Counted from the first letter of the stretch, positions 38,203-46,818 are shown. The stretch: 64,000 nucleotides of DNA from Roseivirga sp. UBA6061 (GCA_002427745.1 DIYF01000152.1:43194-107193); one strand, 5' to 3'. A program made the numbers and translations. Notes: generated from the letters alone by a model not told the origin.

Positions 38203-38323
38203 CAATAAGCTTGTTCTTTTTTCTATTTAAGAGCCGTGGCTGAAAATAATGACATAACGGGATTCCCTGCTATTAAAATAGCACAAAATCAGTCAGGCTG
38301 TCTGTAAGAGTCGATCGAGGCGT

Positions 38324-38342
38324 ATTGGTGAATAACACCAAC
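38324..38342 (+). repeat. REP-like hairpin, diverged copy
   Basis: TTGGTG-AATAA-CACCAA, embedded in about 70 bases shared with the copies at 41096 and 53834 (aaaataNNacaaaatc ahead, acgggcgaaaga behind). The loop has a single change from the AAGAA seen elsewhere. Probably a substrate-type repeat of the RAYT encoded at 53252. Confidence 0.75.
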
Positions 38343-38378
38343 ACGGGCGAAAGAGGGCCTGAAGTTGTCTAAAACTAT

Positions 38379-38858
38379 TCAATAGTCATCCTCGAAAACG
38401 GGTAGTTCAAACCGACTGGTTCCGTTGAGTTTTACAAACAGGTAAATGGGGAAGGTCCAGTCTGTGTCGGGCTTTTGAATGGTCAGAAAGAATTGAAGCT
38501 CCTCTGTTTTTGGGTTGAACTCTTTCAATCCTAAAAAGCGCATGTTGAATACCTGAGGATCAAATCCGATAGTATCCTGAAAGTGCATTTTGTTAAAGCT
38601 CAGTTTAAAATCCCGGGTATTAATGGCCAGCTCTGTATCGCGAAAATGATATTTCTGCAGTACCTCGTCATCCTGATATTGCTGTGTAATGTACTTCCCG
38701 GGAATCGTCCTGAAAACCCAGGAAACAGGAATATCTGCTAAGAGGGTGTCCTTGCGCTGCTCAAAGTTTTCTTTAGGGTGGAAGTATTCTTCTATCTCCT
38801 GACCATTAAGCCGGAAACTAAAGAACAGCAACACTGAAAAGGCCAGTACTTTATTCAC
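38379..38858 (-). CDS. hypothetical secreted protein
   Basis: This is a 159-residue protein with a signal peptide (VLAFSVLLFFSFRLNGQ). It uses a GTG start at 38858, the only start that keeps the signal peptide. The mature part is beta-rich and acidic and ends in LPVFEDDY. No family is recognised. It is followed by the REP-like repeat at 38324, and the PD40 lipoprotein gene is upstream on the same strand. Confidence 0.65.
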   Translation of the reverse strand: MNKVLAFSVLLFFSFRLNGQEIEEYFHPKENFEQRKDTLLADIPVSWVFRTIPGKYITQQYQDDEVLQKYHFRDTELAINTRDFKLSFNKMHFQDTIGFDPQVFNMRFLGLKEFNPKTEELQFFLTIQKPDTDWTFPIYLFVKLNGTSRFELPVFEDDY

Positions 38859-38944
38859 GAGTTGTGTAGTTTTTGGTAAGATAGGCTTTATTCTTATGCC
38901 TTAGTAGCCGTGCTTGCCAATAGGGGTGAACTTTGCAGAGGACC

Positions 38945-39862
38945 TTACTTACTCAGGTCTTGAATGATTTTACTCGAAATCCAGTAGATGTCCTGGGTGC
39001 CTTTGTCTGGTCTGTCAAAAAACAGCACTTTTCCGTCCTTACTGATCCGGGGCGCTACTTCGTATTGCCCGGTATTGACCTGAGCTCCCAGGTTCACGGG
39101 GGCTCCCCATTGGTCACCGGTTTTGAAACTAACGTAAAGGTCTGTACCTCCATAGCCTCCGGGGCGATCAGAAGCCCAGAGCAGGTAAGAACCATCTGGT
39201 GCAATAAAAGGGTCCCAGTCTTCTGCTTCGGAGCTTAATTCACGGAGATGAACCAGGCTGTCCCGGTTTATATGGTAACGATACAAGTCTCCTTTGCCCA
39301 CAGTCCCCGGGGCTTTGAGGTTACCTCCGTGATACAGGATGCTGGGGTCTGTTTTTGAATGATTGGGAAACCAGAGTCCATTTTCTGTATCGACTTTTAT
39401 GTTGATGAGTTCCGGTACTTTCCATTGGTTATCATCTCCCCTTTGTGATTTCCATATCCTTCCATTCCATACTTCATTTCCGGGAGGTCTTGATGATACG
39501 AAGAAGAGTTGATTGCCTGAGTAGCTGATAAAGGGCTCCCAGTGATTGTGATTTCCCAGGCTGGTGAGTTTTTGTGCCTTAGTCCATTTACCGGCTTCAT
39601 ACCGGCTTTGGTAGATGGCTTTGTCTTTCATGGAGTCGGTGAATACATTGAAGTAAAACTCCGTTCCGTCAGGGGAAAAGTTGGCATTGCCTTCCCATCT
39701 GTCTGGTAAAGAGATGATACCCGGAGCAAACACCTCTGCTGTTTCCACTGGAATTTCCTGTCCGAAGTAGTCCGTGGATCTTTGTCGCTCGTGATTTTGG
39801 CAAGAGACCAGAGAAAGCCCTGCCAGGAGCACGAGCAGGCTGAAAAGATTGAAGGTTTTCAT
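38945..39862 (-). CDS. PD40/TolB-like beta-propeller lipoprotein
   Basis: This is a 305-residue predicted lipoprotein (lipobox LVSC, Cys21). The mature protein contains four or five PD40/WD40-like blades: ANFSPDGTEFYFNVF, EPFISYSGNQLFFVSSRPP, WDPFIAPDGSYLLWASDRPGG and APRISKDGKVLFF. These are typical of TolB-like propellers. The GGYGGTDLYVSFK motif is very common in Bacteroidota secreted propellers that bind other envelope proteins or glycans. No enzymatic domain is attached. Confidence 0.88.
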   Translation of the reverse strand: MKTFNLFSLLVLLAGLSLVSCQNHERQRSTDYFGQEIPVETAEVFAPGIISLPDRWEGNANFSPDGTEFYFNVFTDSMKDKAIYQSRYEAGKWTKAQKLTSLGNHNHWEPFISYSGNQLFFVSSRPPGNEVWNGRIWKSQRGDDNQWKVPELINIKVDTENGLWFPNHSKTDPSILYHGGNLKAPGTVGKGDLYRYHINRDSLVHLRELSSEAEDWDPFIAPDGSYLLWASDRPGGYGGTDLYVSFKTGDQWGAPVNLGAQVNTGQYEVAPRISKDGKVLFFDRPDKGTQDIYWISSKIIQDLSK

Positions 39863-40018
39863 GGGGAATTAATCTGGTTGCCAGGGGAAATTGATTAAAA
39901 GTGATGGAATAAGCCAGATGCTTCGCCCGGGCCGGGACAGATAAACCTTTGTGAATGACCAACTCCCCTGATCTTTCTACAGAAGAAGGTCAGGGGAGTG
40001 GAAGCCTGGAGGTGAGGG

Positions 40019-40175
40019 CTATTTGAAGTGATTCGTGGTGAGCTCAACCAGGTCCCACATTTGTTCCTTGGTATCATTCCCACCGTTGGACAATACAATG
40101 ATCTGAAGGTCCAGGTCAGGGTTGATGGAAAGAACGGTTTGATAGCCATCAGAAAGTAGTCGGTAACCTTCTTCT
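40019..40175 (-). pseudogene. C-terminal fragment of a beta-lactamase-family serine hydrolase
   Basis: The last 46 codons of a frame ending at 40019 read GYQTVLSINPDLDLQII, then VLSNGGND and MWDLVELTTNHFK. The pattern GxxTxLsInPdldlxIIVLSNgg is the final strand pair of class C-type serine hydrolases. The SxxK and YxN motifs are absent. Upstream the coding phase changes to a short hydrophobic segment (VNIAILTLLLVLALVVLVKK), so the gene has lost its front by deletion or frameshift. Confidence 0.62.
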
Positions 40176-40311
40176 CTTTCTTTACCAGTACTACCAGGGC
40201 AAGTACCAGTAGCAGTGTCAGGATGGCAATGTTTACAAAGGGCATACAAAAAACTCAGCTAAAACTAGCAAGGGGGAAAGGGATATCAAAAAGCTGTGTG
40301 GCAGATTGCGT

Positions 40312-41040
40312 TTAACCCAGTATCAGTCCTGTTTTGAGCTGGAAGTCCCCGTTTGATATGATCCGGACATACCTGCCTCTGGGCAAAGTATGTGTGGGAA
40401 GTCCCTGAGAAAAGGTGCTTTGCCCTTTTAGCTGTGTGACCCCATCCAGGTCCTGGATCTCAAAAGTCAGGCTGGGGTTTTCTCCTCTGCCAATGTTGAG
40501 CATGTCTAAATCTACCTGATCACCAAAATCACCATATCCACAGAAGTTAAAGACACGATCCTTGTGAAGGAACAGAATAAGTCCGTGATCATCCAGGACA
40601 AAATCACAGTGGAAAGCGGTATAGTGAAAACCCTCCCGCTGGCTGATCATGACCTGAATTTCACTGAGAGAGATTACTTTGTGTAATGACGAAGCGTTCA
40701 GGCTCTCAAACACTTTTATCAATTGCGCATCGTGATCGTCATATGGTTCCAGATACTCCTTGTACACGGGGTAAACGGCCGACTTTATATATGAGCTGAG
40801 GGCCTGTTTAATTTTCGGACTATTGGCTTGTATGAAGGCTGTGGCTTCCAGCTGGCCTGGCCGGGGAGCTGGTTCTTCATGGCCTCGTTGAATGTTCAGA
40901 AATACTCCTTCCCAACCGACATTCTCTTGTTCGCTATCAGTTCTCTGTTTTGCGATGCACAGGTCCTCAAATCCCGGGATTATTTGTTTTCCTATGAACC
41001 TTGGGTAGACATCCGGATTAGGATCGACTTTGAATTCCAT
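40312..41040 (-). CDS. hypothetical protein, possibly DUF6985-like
   Basis: This is a 242-residue soluble protein. The second half contains FHCDFVLDDHGLILFLHK and VFNFCGYGDFGDQ, which recall small DUF6985-like domains found among immunity-type proteins, but the match is by eye only. There is no signal peptide or membrane segment. Both flanks contain REP-like repeats on the upstream side. Function unknown. Confidence 0.62.
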   Translation of the reverse strand: MEFKVDPNPDVYPRFIGKQIIPGFEDLCIAKQRTDSEQENVGWEGVFLNIQRGHEEPAPRPGQLEATAFIQANSPKIKQALSSYIKSAVYPVYKEYLEPYDDHDAQLIKVFESLNASSLHKVISLSEIQVMISQREGFHYTAFHCDFVLDDHGLILFLHKDRVFNFCGYGDFGDQVDLDMLNIGRGENPSLTFEIQDLDGVTQLKGQSTFSQGLPTHTLPRGRYVRIISNGDFQLKTGLILG

Positions 41041-41095
41041 TCTGGTAAAATAATAACAAAATCATTCAGGCTGTTTCTAAGGGCGTTCGAGGTGT

Positions 41096-41114
41096 GTTGG
41101 TGAAGAACACCAAC
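41096..41114 (+). repeat. REP-like hairpin
   Basis: GTTGGTG-AAGAA-CACCAAC, a perfect 7-bp stem with a five-base loop, followed by the shared tail acgggctaaaga. The 50 bases before it match the sequence ahead of the copies at 38324 and 53834. Confidence 0.85.
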
Positions 41115-41187
41115 ACGGGCTAAAGACTTTGAACTCCATTCTGGAAAATAACACAAAATCAGTGAGGTTGTCTCTGAAGCTGTCGGG

Positions 41188-41218
41188 GTGTTGATACGAA
41201 CGAAGCGTTCCTTGTCAA
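41188..41218 (+). repeat. variant REP-like hairpin
   Basis: The leading sequence aaaataacacaaaatcagtg and tgtctctgaagc match the REP family, but the hairpin is different: GTTGATA-CGAACG-AAG-CGTTCC-TTGTCAAC, a longer stem with mismatches. It stands 74 bases after the standard copy at 41096 and in the same orientation, giving a two-unit cluster. Confidence 0.6.
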
Positions 41219-41239
41219 CAAACAGGCGTTCGTGTAAGC

Positions 41240-41890
41240 TCAGGCGGTCAGGGCTTCCAGTGCTGTATAATCCACATGTGCAAATGCCTGAATTTGTAAG
41301 GGCACCGCCTCCCGGATTGGGTTGCGGCCGTTGTTGCAGAAAGCTATGGTTTTGATACCAGCCTTTTTAGCAGCCACAATACCTGAGTTGGAATCTTCTA
41401 TGGCCAGGCATTTTTGGGGTGAAACAGCCAGCTTTTTCAGGGTGGATAAATACACATCCGGCTCAGGTTTTCCGGCCTTCTCAAATTCTGAGGAGGAGAT
41501 CACTTCGAAGGCACTCGTCAGATCTGCCCTGGCCAGAACTTCTGGTATGATGCGATAAGGAGAGTTGGTAGCAAGCCCCAGCCTGAAACCCCTGCTTGTT
41601 AATTCACCCACCACCCGGGTTATGTAGGGCATTACGCAATCATGCTTTTGGATCAACTCAATCACCCGATCGACTACCTGAGATTCAGCTTCAGAGACAG
41701 AAGTATCCGACCAGGGAGATTGCTTATACCAGAACCTGGCTACCTCGGTGGTGGTCATGCTCTGTGTGATCTGAGAGAGTTCATCGGTGACCTTCACCCC
41801 TAAGTCAGAGAAAACTTCTCTTTCAGCCTGTTGCCAGAGTGGTTCTGAATCCACAATGACTCCGTCCATATCGAATATGACTGCTTTCAT
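41240..41890 (-). CDS. HAD-superfamily sugar-phosphate phosphatase (HxpB/YniC-like)
   Basis: This is a 216-residue cytoplasmic phosphatase. Motif I FDMDGVIVDSEPLW carries nucleophile Asp8 and Asp10, motif II is the GLATNS segment, and motifs III-IV are in KPEPDVYL and CLAIEDSNSGI. The helical cap after motif I and the DGVIVDSEPLW sequence are like hexitol / 2-deoxyglucose-6-phosphate phosphatases. It is followed, on the same strand upstream, by a DinB gene with an 8-base gap, so the two are co-transcribed. Confidence 0.9.
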   Translation of the reverse strand: MKAVIFDMDGVIVDSEPLWQQAEREVFSDLGVKVTDELSQITQSMTTTEVARFWYKQSPWSDTSVSEAESQVVDRVIELIQKHDCVMPYITRVVGELTSRGFRLGLATNSPYRIIPEVLARADLTSAFEVISSSEFEKAGKPEPDVYLSTLKKLAVSPQKCLAIEDSNSGIVAAKKAGIKTIAFCNNGRNPIREAVPLQIQAFAHVDYTALEALTA

Positions 41891-41898
41891 CGTTTACA

Positions 41899-42423
41899 CT
41901 ACTTTTTGAGAATACCTAAATAAGCCGACCAGGGACCGACTTCTGACGAATACTGCCTGGCCATTACCCGGGAAATCTGAGCAATATGGCCCAGGTCGTG
42001 AACCACCCAGGTGGACAGGAGCTGTCTAAGGTTCACTGTGCCAAACTCCGGGTGTTTTCCTTCCTTTGACAAGTCAGCTTCCTCAATGCGCATGTTCCTC
42101 AGTTCCTCAAGATTCTGAGTGCGAAGCTTCTTAAATTCCTGTAATAACTCACCGACAGGTCTATTGGCATCCGTATTCATTTGAGCGAAGCGATCGAAGG
42201 GCTGAAAGGATTTGTCTTCAGACTCAGATAAGATGATTCTGGCCCTGGGAATCCAGTCAGTCAGCTCTCCGTGAATGAGGTGCCCCACTACATCATAAGG
42301 GCTCCAGGTGTTTTCTCCTTCATCAGATGTCAGCCAGTCATCCGTCAGGCCGTCCAGCAGAGTGGCCAGTGTATCAGGTGTTCTGCTTAGTATTGCTACC
42401 GATTGGTTTATCTCAAATTCCAT
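41899..42423 (-). CDS. DinB family protein
   Basis: This is a 174-residue four-helix DinB/YfiT-like protein. The metal-binding histidines are visible in DVVGHLIHGE and in the C-terminal VVHDLGHIAQI. These proteins are putative metal-dependent enzymes, often thiol-S-transferases or hydrolases of small substrates. No exact substrate can be named. It is probably co-transcribed with the downstream HAD gene. Confidence 0.9.
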   Translation of the reverse strand: MEFEINQSVAILSRTPDTLATLLDGLTDDWLTSDEGENTWSPYDVVGHLIHGELTDWIPRARIILSESEDKSFQPFDRFAQMNTDANRPVGELLQEFKKLRTQNLEELRNMRIEEADLSKEGKHPEFGTVNLRQLLSTWVVHDLGHIAQISRVMARQYSSEVGPWSAYLGILKK

Positions 42424-42495
42424 AGGTTGGGGGTCAGATTGTGATTGAAGTTAAGCTAATCAGCCTGAATTATGTTCTGTGAACAGTACGAAGAC

Positions 42496-43137
42496 TTATA
42501 CAATTCCCATAAGATGGCTAAATCGGTCTATCAGGTAATCGGGCTTTTGACTTTCAAGTTGTTCCCGGGTATGAGCCCCATAAGTTACTCCACAGGTGTC
42601 TATCTGAGCACTTTGTCCCATTTCAATATCAAAGGTGGTATCACCTACAACCAGGCATTCTTCGGGTGAAGATTGATGTGCATCGATAATCAGCTGAACG
42701 AGCTCCGGAGAGGGCTTTTTGTGCTTTACATCTTCTTCTCCACCTACAAAGGAGAATAGCTCAAGTACTCCCTGTTTTTTCAGAATTCTGTTGAGCGATT
42801 CTTTTCCCTTACTGGACCCGACCGTCAGGTTAATACCCTTTTGGTGTAAACCAGTCAGGGTAGTTTCCACACCCTCAAAAAGCGAAATTGTGTCAATAGC
42901 AATCTCATTGTAATGTGCTCTGTATAGTCTGGTGGCTTCAGGGATGAACGATTCATCCAGTGCTAAAGCCCGCTCGAAAGTGGTTTTCAGTGGGAGGCCA
43001 ATCAGACTTTTAATCAGCGCTTCATCAGGAGAGTTGAGGGAGAAGTGTTCTGCCACCACTTTCATGGTCTCGATGATACTCTTTTGAGTATCAGCCAGCG
43101 TTCCGTCAAAATCCAGAATAAGCGTTTTGTACCTCAT
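42496..43137 (-). CDS. HAD-superfamily hydrolase (phosphoglycolate phosphatase-like)
   Basis: This is a 213-residue phosphatase. Motif I DFDGTLADTQKS carries nucleophile Asp9 and Asp11, a helical cap occupies residues 17-80, motif II is VGSSKGK, Lys in KKPSPEL is motif III, and GDTTFDIEMG is motif IV. This layout is that of Gph/PpaX-like phosphatases. It is the second HAD gene within 1.3 kb, but the two differ in sequence and are not a recent duplication. Confidence 0.9.
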   Translation of the reverse strand: MRYKTLILDFDGTLADTQKSIIETMKVVAEHFSLNSPDEALIKSLIGLPLKTTFERALALDESFIPEATRLYRAHYNEIAIDTISLFEGVETTLTGLHQKGINLTVGSSKGKESLNRILKKQGVLELFSFVGGEEDVKHKKPSPELVQLIIDAHQSSPEECLVVGDTTFDIEMGQSAQIDTCGVTYGAHTREQLESQKPDYLIDRFSHLMGIV

Positions 43138-43209
43138 CTTTTGGTTTTAAGTGTGTAGGAAAAGCTGTCACAGACAGTTGTCAGTGCAAAATAAAAGTCG
43201 GTGAATATA

Positions 43210-43650
43210 CTAGCTCTTATATGCAGCCTCAATAGATTTTGCGAGTTTGGTCAGGCCCTGGGGTGCAGTGGTCTCAAATATCTTCATGCCTTCTGTAAAA
43301 GTGGTGGCCTTTGGGCCTGAAAGCTCCATATGTTGTGTGATGAGAGTTTCATCAGCTTCAGTGGACTGGAAAGACATGATATTGTCAAATACGGCACCAT
43401 CCAGCTTCATCTCAATTCTGGCTGAGTGCCTGGCCTTGCATTCGGCAATTTGCCAGTGATGGGGTGGCTGCCCGGGGGCTTTGGTGGTACCCGAAGTACC
43501 GGTGGCAAAAGGTCCGTCAAGCCTGATCCATTCAATGGCTTGTCCCTCAATTCGCTCCCAGTTGGTCACATCTGTCCAGAAGTTCCAGACAAAGGTCCGG
43601 TCGGCTTTGCAGGTAACAGTATGCTCAAATTGCCATGCCGCTTCACTCAT
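43210..43650 (-). CDS. SRPBCC-family protein
   Basis: This is a 146-residue protein of the START/Bet v1-like fold. Typical landmarks are the N-terminal WQFEHTVTCKADRTFVWNFW strand-helix region and the long C-terminal helix ending in LAKSIEAAYKS. It has a hydrophobic cavity for small ligands; no specific ligand can be named. It starts 3 bases after the stop of the upstream lipoprotein gene (43654), so the two are co-transcribed. Confidence 0.82.
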   Translation of the reverse strand: MSEAAWQFEHTVTCKADRTFVWNFWTDVTNWERIEGQAIEWIRLDGPFATGTSGTTKAPGQPPHHWQIAECKARHSARIEMKLDGAVFDNIMSFQSTEADETLITQHMELSGPKATTFTEGMKIFETTAPQGLTKLAKSIEAAYKS

Positions 43651-43653
43651 AGT

Positions 43654-44181
43654 TTATAATTGCTCGTTCTGATCAAGAGAATCTTCAGGGGCCGGGTAAT
43701 TGCCAATGTGCCATTCCCATTCTTTGTTTTCTGTACTTAAGAAGTCATTAAAATCAGTCGGTCCCTTTTGCTGATACTCCCGCCAGAATGCGATCTTTCC
43801 GTTTTTCAGCTCTACTACTACCACCCCCACATCTGAGGTGTCTTTTCCATAGCTGAAAGTATATTCTCCCACTCCCGATTGACTGTCCTGATTGAACCAA
43901 AGGTTGTGGAACTCCATCTTATAGGTGTCATCCAGTTCGTCAAAATAGGGCCTGAGCTGACTGTGTCCCCGATAGTACTGAATGTTGGGAGGTTCCATAT
44001 AAATGGCATCCCCGTCAAAACTGCTCAGGGCCAGTTCTGTATTTTGTGTGGACCAGCCTATAGCTACATTTTGCATCAGGCTGCGAAACTCCTTTTCCGT
44101 GGTGCCTTCTTGTGAAGGCGTGCAGCCCGCACTTAGCAGAAATAATCCAAAACTGATAAAAAAGTAAGAGGTGTTTTTCAT
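43654..44181 (-). CDS. SnoaL-like (NTF2 fold) lipoprotein
   Basis: This is a 175-residue predicted lipoprotein (lipobox SAGC, Cys20). The mature part has the cone-shaped NTF2-like pattern: helices around FRSLMQNVAIGWSTQ, a strand with DGDAIYMEPPN, and GKIAFWREYQQKG near the end. SnoaL-like domains act as small enzymes or binding domains. The three-base gap to the SRPBCC gene suggests the two products work together. Confidence 0.78.
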   Translation of the reverse strand: MKNTSYFFISFGLFLLSAGCTPSQEGTTEKEFRSLMQNVAIGWSTQNTELALSSFDGDAIYMEPPNIQYYRGHSQLRPYFDELDDTYKMEFHNLWFNQDSQSGVGEYTFSYGKDTSDVGVVVVELKNGKIAFWREYQQKGPTDFNDFLSTENKEWEWHIGNYPAPEDSLDQNEQL

Positions 44182-44241
44182 CTGCGATTACTCTTTGTTA
44201 CGGAGGTGACAGCACTCCGTTACAGGGTTCAATATAAGAGA

Positions 44242-44802
44242 CTACTCGTAGACTCTTCCATTTTCCAGAAGTTCACCAATGAAAGACCAGTCTATCGATT
44301 CAAAACTGGTTTCATTATCTACCATACATCTTGCGCCACATTCCAGGTTTCCAAGCGGGTCAAAATTGTACCAGATGTTTCCGGTTTCAGATTGGATACC
44401 GAAGTAGCGCATTTCATCCTGAAGCTGCTTATCTCTCATTTTAGAAAGTTCGGCAATCTGAAACTTTACCACGGCTATGGTAAAGTCATATGGATTAAGG
44501 CCTGAAGTATTGGTTTTGTTGATTTTTTCGCTGATCACAGGATTTGTGAACTTTTGACTCATCCTGTTGCCATCAGGAGGGGCCGTATAAGTGAGCCACT
44601 CTTTTTGGAAGGGAGCAGGCTCGGCCAGGAATGCCTGTCTTAGCAGGTCCAGAGCCAACTCACAGGTCAATGGACGGGACTTGTTATGCTCTACCACCAG
44701 GTAGAGCGCACGGAGGTACTCCTCCAGGTCCCTGTTTTCGCAAGAGTCTTGCAACTGGTCTATCTCCTTGTAGAATTCTTCTGCAGTCCTGATAGTTTTC
44801 AT
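44242..44802 (-). CDS. hypothetical protein
   Basis: This is a 186-residue soluble protein. The first 60 residues are helical and resemble a small repeat domain (EEYLRALYLVVEHNKSRP). Later parts include GNIWYNFDPLG and end with GELLENGRVYE. This overall design (small, acidic, cytoplasmic, single gene) is common among immunity-like proteins, but there is no toxin gene beside it. Function unknown. Confidence 0.68.
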   Translation of the reverse strand: MKTIRTAEEFYKEIDQLQDSCENRDLEEYLRALYLVVEHNKSRPLTCELALDLLRQAFLAEPAPFQKEWLTYTAPPDGNRMSQKFTNPVISEKINKTNTSGLNPYDFTIAVVKFQIAELSKMRDKQLQDEMRYFGIQSETGNIWYNFDPLGNLECGARCMVDNETSFESIDWSFIGELLENGRVYE

Positions 44803-44888
44803 GGTAAGCCCTGCCTATAAATATCGTCCTCTTTTCAAGAGGTGAAAATAAATCAAAAGTTGATGATCCGGGTGATGATCCGGGTAAT

Positions 44889-44907
44889 GTTGGTGAAGAA
44901 CACCAAC
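44889..44907 (+). repeat. REP-like hairpin
   Basis: GTTGGTG-AAGAA-CACCAAC followed by atgggcgaagag, the same core and tail as at 41096 and 53834. The sequence before it (gatgatccgggt given twice) differs from the other copies. Confidence 0.85.
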
Positions 44908-44971
44908 ATGGGCGAAGAGTATCTATATCTCTGGCTCGCTGAGATGAGAACCAGCGAAGTGATTTACAGGT

Positions 44972-45571
44972 TCACCTGGCGACAAATCTGTCCACTTGAG
45001 TTACTTCATCCAGCGTTAATTCCCAAAAGGTAGCCTGGATGCACTTATTCTCAAATGGTTGGGTATAGTAATCAACATCAAACTCCATATCAAATACCTT
45101 TTCCCAGCTCTTTTCAATCTTGTCTCTGATGTGTCGGGGCAGCTTCGAAAAAGTATCTGTGCCATACTCCTGCTTTAGCATAGATGCGAATTCAAGTGAC
45201 TCGCGCTCACTATCAGCAATATAGTACCGGCCGGTGAGGGGAGCATGCCACGTTTCAAAGTCAGAAAGCAACACTTCGCTTGCCTTTTTTCTGAATTCGA
45301 GTCTGTAGCCGATAGTTCCGGCAGGAAGGTGTGCGGATTCTCGTAGATCAGGTTTCCTTTTTGATATGCTGTGAGCCTGGTACCAGGCCCAGACAGGATA
45401 TTGATTCGAATCTTCGGAAGGTCCGATGCGCTGCGCCATCTGGTTTTTCATCCAGTCGTAGCCATCTTTGAAGTAGGGTGGGACAAAGGGTGCCTCACCT
45501 CGCAAAACACCCTCAGTCTTTAAGGCCTCAAAGCGCTTTTCTTCTTGTATGGTCCAGAGTGTAAGAGACAT
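44972..45571 (-). CDS. DUF3841 protein
   Basis: This is a 199-residue cytoplasmic protein of the DUF3841 family: SLTLWTIQEEKRFEALKTEG at the N-terminus, FVPPYFKDGYDWMKNQM and PVWAWYQAHS in the middle, and CIQATFWELTLDEV at the C-terminus. The ATG at 45571 is used; a TTG two codons earlier is less likely. Function is unknown. It lies 46 bases downstream of the Thg1-like gene on the same strand and may be part of the same unit as the kinase and polymerase genes. Confidence 0.85.
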   Translation of the reverse strand: MSLTLWTIQEEKRFEALKTEGVLRGEAPFVPPYFKDGYDWMKNQMAQRIGPSEDSNQYPVWAWYQAHSISKRKPDLRESAHLPAGTIGYRLEFRKKASEVLLSDFETWHAPLTGRYYIADSERESLEFASMLKQEYGTDTFSKLPRHIRDKIEKSWEKVFDMEFDVDYYTQPFENKCIQATFWELTLDEVTQVDRFVAR

Positions 45572-45617
45572 AGTCAATTGAGCTGCAAAACTTTCTATTT
45601 GATAGAGCTTAGCTTGG

Positions 45618-46382
45618 CTACTGGTTTTCCTTTAGCAGATCATGTATAAACTCTCCATAGGCATCTCCCATAGGGAGTTCATCGTCCACCTTAAGGTTCC
45701 TTCTCCTGGCCACAACTTTCTGTTCGCTGACGGGATTCCATCCTACCTTGTCAAATTCTTGCCAGTAGAGCCCTATGCCTCTCTTTTGCCAGGCAGGCAG
45801 ATCATTAAAATTGATGCCATGGGTAAAGAGGAGTTCATTTTTAAAAGATGTTGACTTTCCTTCAATGTGTTTTGTGGCTTCAACAACACTTTGTCCCTGA
45901 TTTCTTAACAGCCAGTAACAGTGAGCGTTGAGTGCATTTCTATGCGCATCTTCGTTTCTCCATCTGAAGTAATCGATAACATCCCGTTCTCGCGGAAGTT
46001 GCGAGATTCTGCAGTCAAAGGCACCCACATCACCAAGAAGCACAGAGAACTTTGCACTGGCTTCTCCGGCCAAAACAGAGTTGTACTTTCTCAGTTTGCG
46101 GGAAAATGTGTCTTCGTGCAGATCAAAGAGCAAGGATATTTCATCGCTTTCTGTAAAGCCGTAAATCACTTTGAAACCGCACTGCATAAGGTGTTTTACA
46201 GTTTCAACCATCATATCCCGAAACTTCGGATCAAAAGGTCTTTCAAACGGGTGACGTTCTTTGGTTAGCCTGGTAAACCCTCTGCCGTCTATTCTGGCTA
46301 CCATATACAGGTTGGGAGGCACACAAAAGTCGTGAGCCGTTTCATAAACCCTGAGCCTTTTATCTAATTCGTCAAACTTCAT
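45618..46382 (-). CDS. Thg1-like protein: 3'-5' nucleotidyltransferase for tRNA/RNA 5'-end repair
   Basis: This is a 254-residue bacterial Thg1-like protein. The palm-domain metal ligands are visible: Asp32 in ARIDGRGFTRLTKE and Asp80 in YGFTESDEISLLF, the two hallmark blocks of the family. Enzymes of this type add nucleotides to RNA 5' ends in the reverse direction, after activating the end with ATP; bacterial members repair 5'-truncated tRNAs in vitro. The ATG at 46382 is chosen; a longer frame to 46478 would lie inside the kinase gene. The start overlaps the upstream kinase stop by 11 bases, so translation is coupled. Confidence 0.88.
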   Translation of the reverse strand: MKFDELDKRLRVYETAHDFCVPPNLYMVARIDGRGFTRLTKERHPFERPFDPKFRDMMVETVKHLMQCGFKVIYGFTESDEISLLFDLHEDTFSRKLRKYNSVLAGEASAKFSVLLGDVGAFDCRISQLPRERDVIDYFRWRNEDAHRNALNAHCYWLLRNQGQSVVEATKHIEGKSTSFKNELLFTHGINFNDLPAWQKRGIGLYWQEFDKVGWNPVSEQKVVARRRNLKVDDELPMGDAYGEFIHDLLKENQ

Positions 46383-46818
46383 TTTTCCATGATTCGACAG
46401 TGAATCCGCTTTCGGTGGTTTTAACAAAGTATAGTTCATCAAACCCTTCATCCATTTGCGGAATTTCCAGTTTCGCATAACCCCCCCTTATGCCCGCATC
46501 AGGTACCTTTTCTTTTCCTGTTCTTTGTGCATTTCTTTCCAGTGCTTCATTGATGGAAGAACTGAAATAATAGCCCGTGATGGTATAGTTATTTGCCCTG
46601 GCCATGGCGATGTACTTTTCCCTGTCCAGCCTGGTGGGGTTGGTGTTATCGACTACGAATTTTGAATGGGTAGCCATACAGGTTTCAAGAAAACGACTTT
46701 CCTTGTTGCGCGTATTCAACAGGTCCAGACTGATGCGAATATGGCTATTGAAGAAATGTGTCTTATAAAAAGTCGATTTCCCGGTCGCCTGAATTCCTAT
46801 AAATATGATGGCCTGCAT
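46372..46818 (-). CDS. P-loop polynucleotide-kinase-like protein (T4 Pnkp 5'-kinase type)
   Basis: This is a 148-residue P-loop kinase. Walker A GIQATGKST lies at residues 8-16. SLDLLNTR, with Asp32 and Arg37, corresponds to the substrate-binding D-x-x-R of T4 polynucleotide kinase. VVDNTNPTRLDREKYI is typical of the Pnkp kinase family, as is the lid arginine region (ERNAQRTGKEK). It should phosphorylate 5'-OH ends of RNA or DNA. No phosphatase domain is attached. It is the first gene of a unit with the Thg1-like gene, which it overlaps by 11 bases. Confidence 0.85.
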   Translation of the reverse strand: MQAIIFIGIQATGKSTFYKTHFFNSHIRISLDLLNTRNKESRFLETCMATHSKFVVDNTNPTRLDREKYIAMARANNYTITGYYFSSSINEALERNAQRTGKEKVPDAGIRGGYAKLEIPQMDEGFDELYFVKTTESGFTVESWKNEV

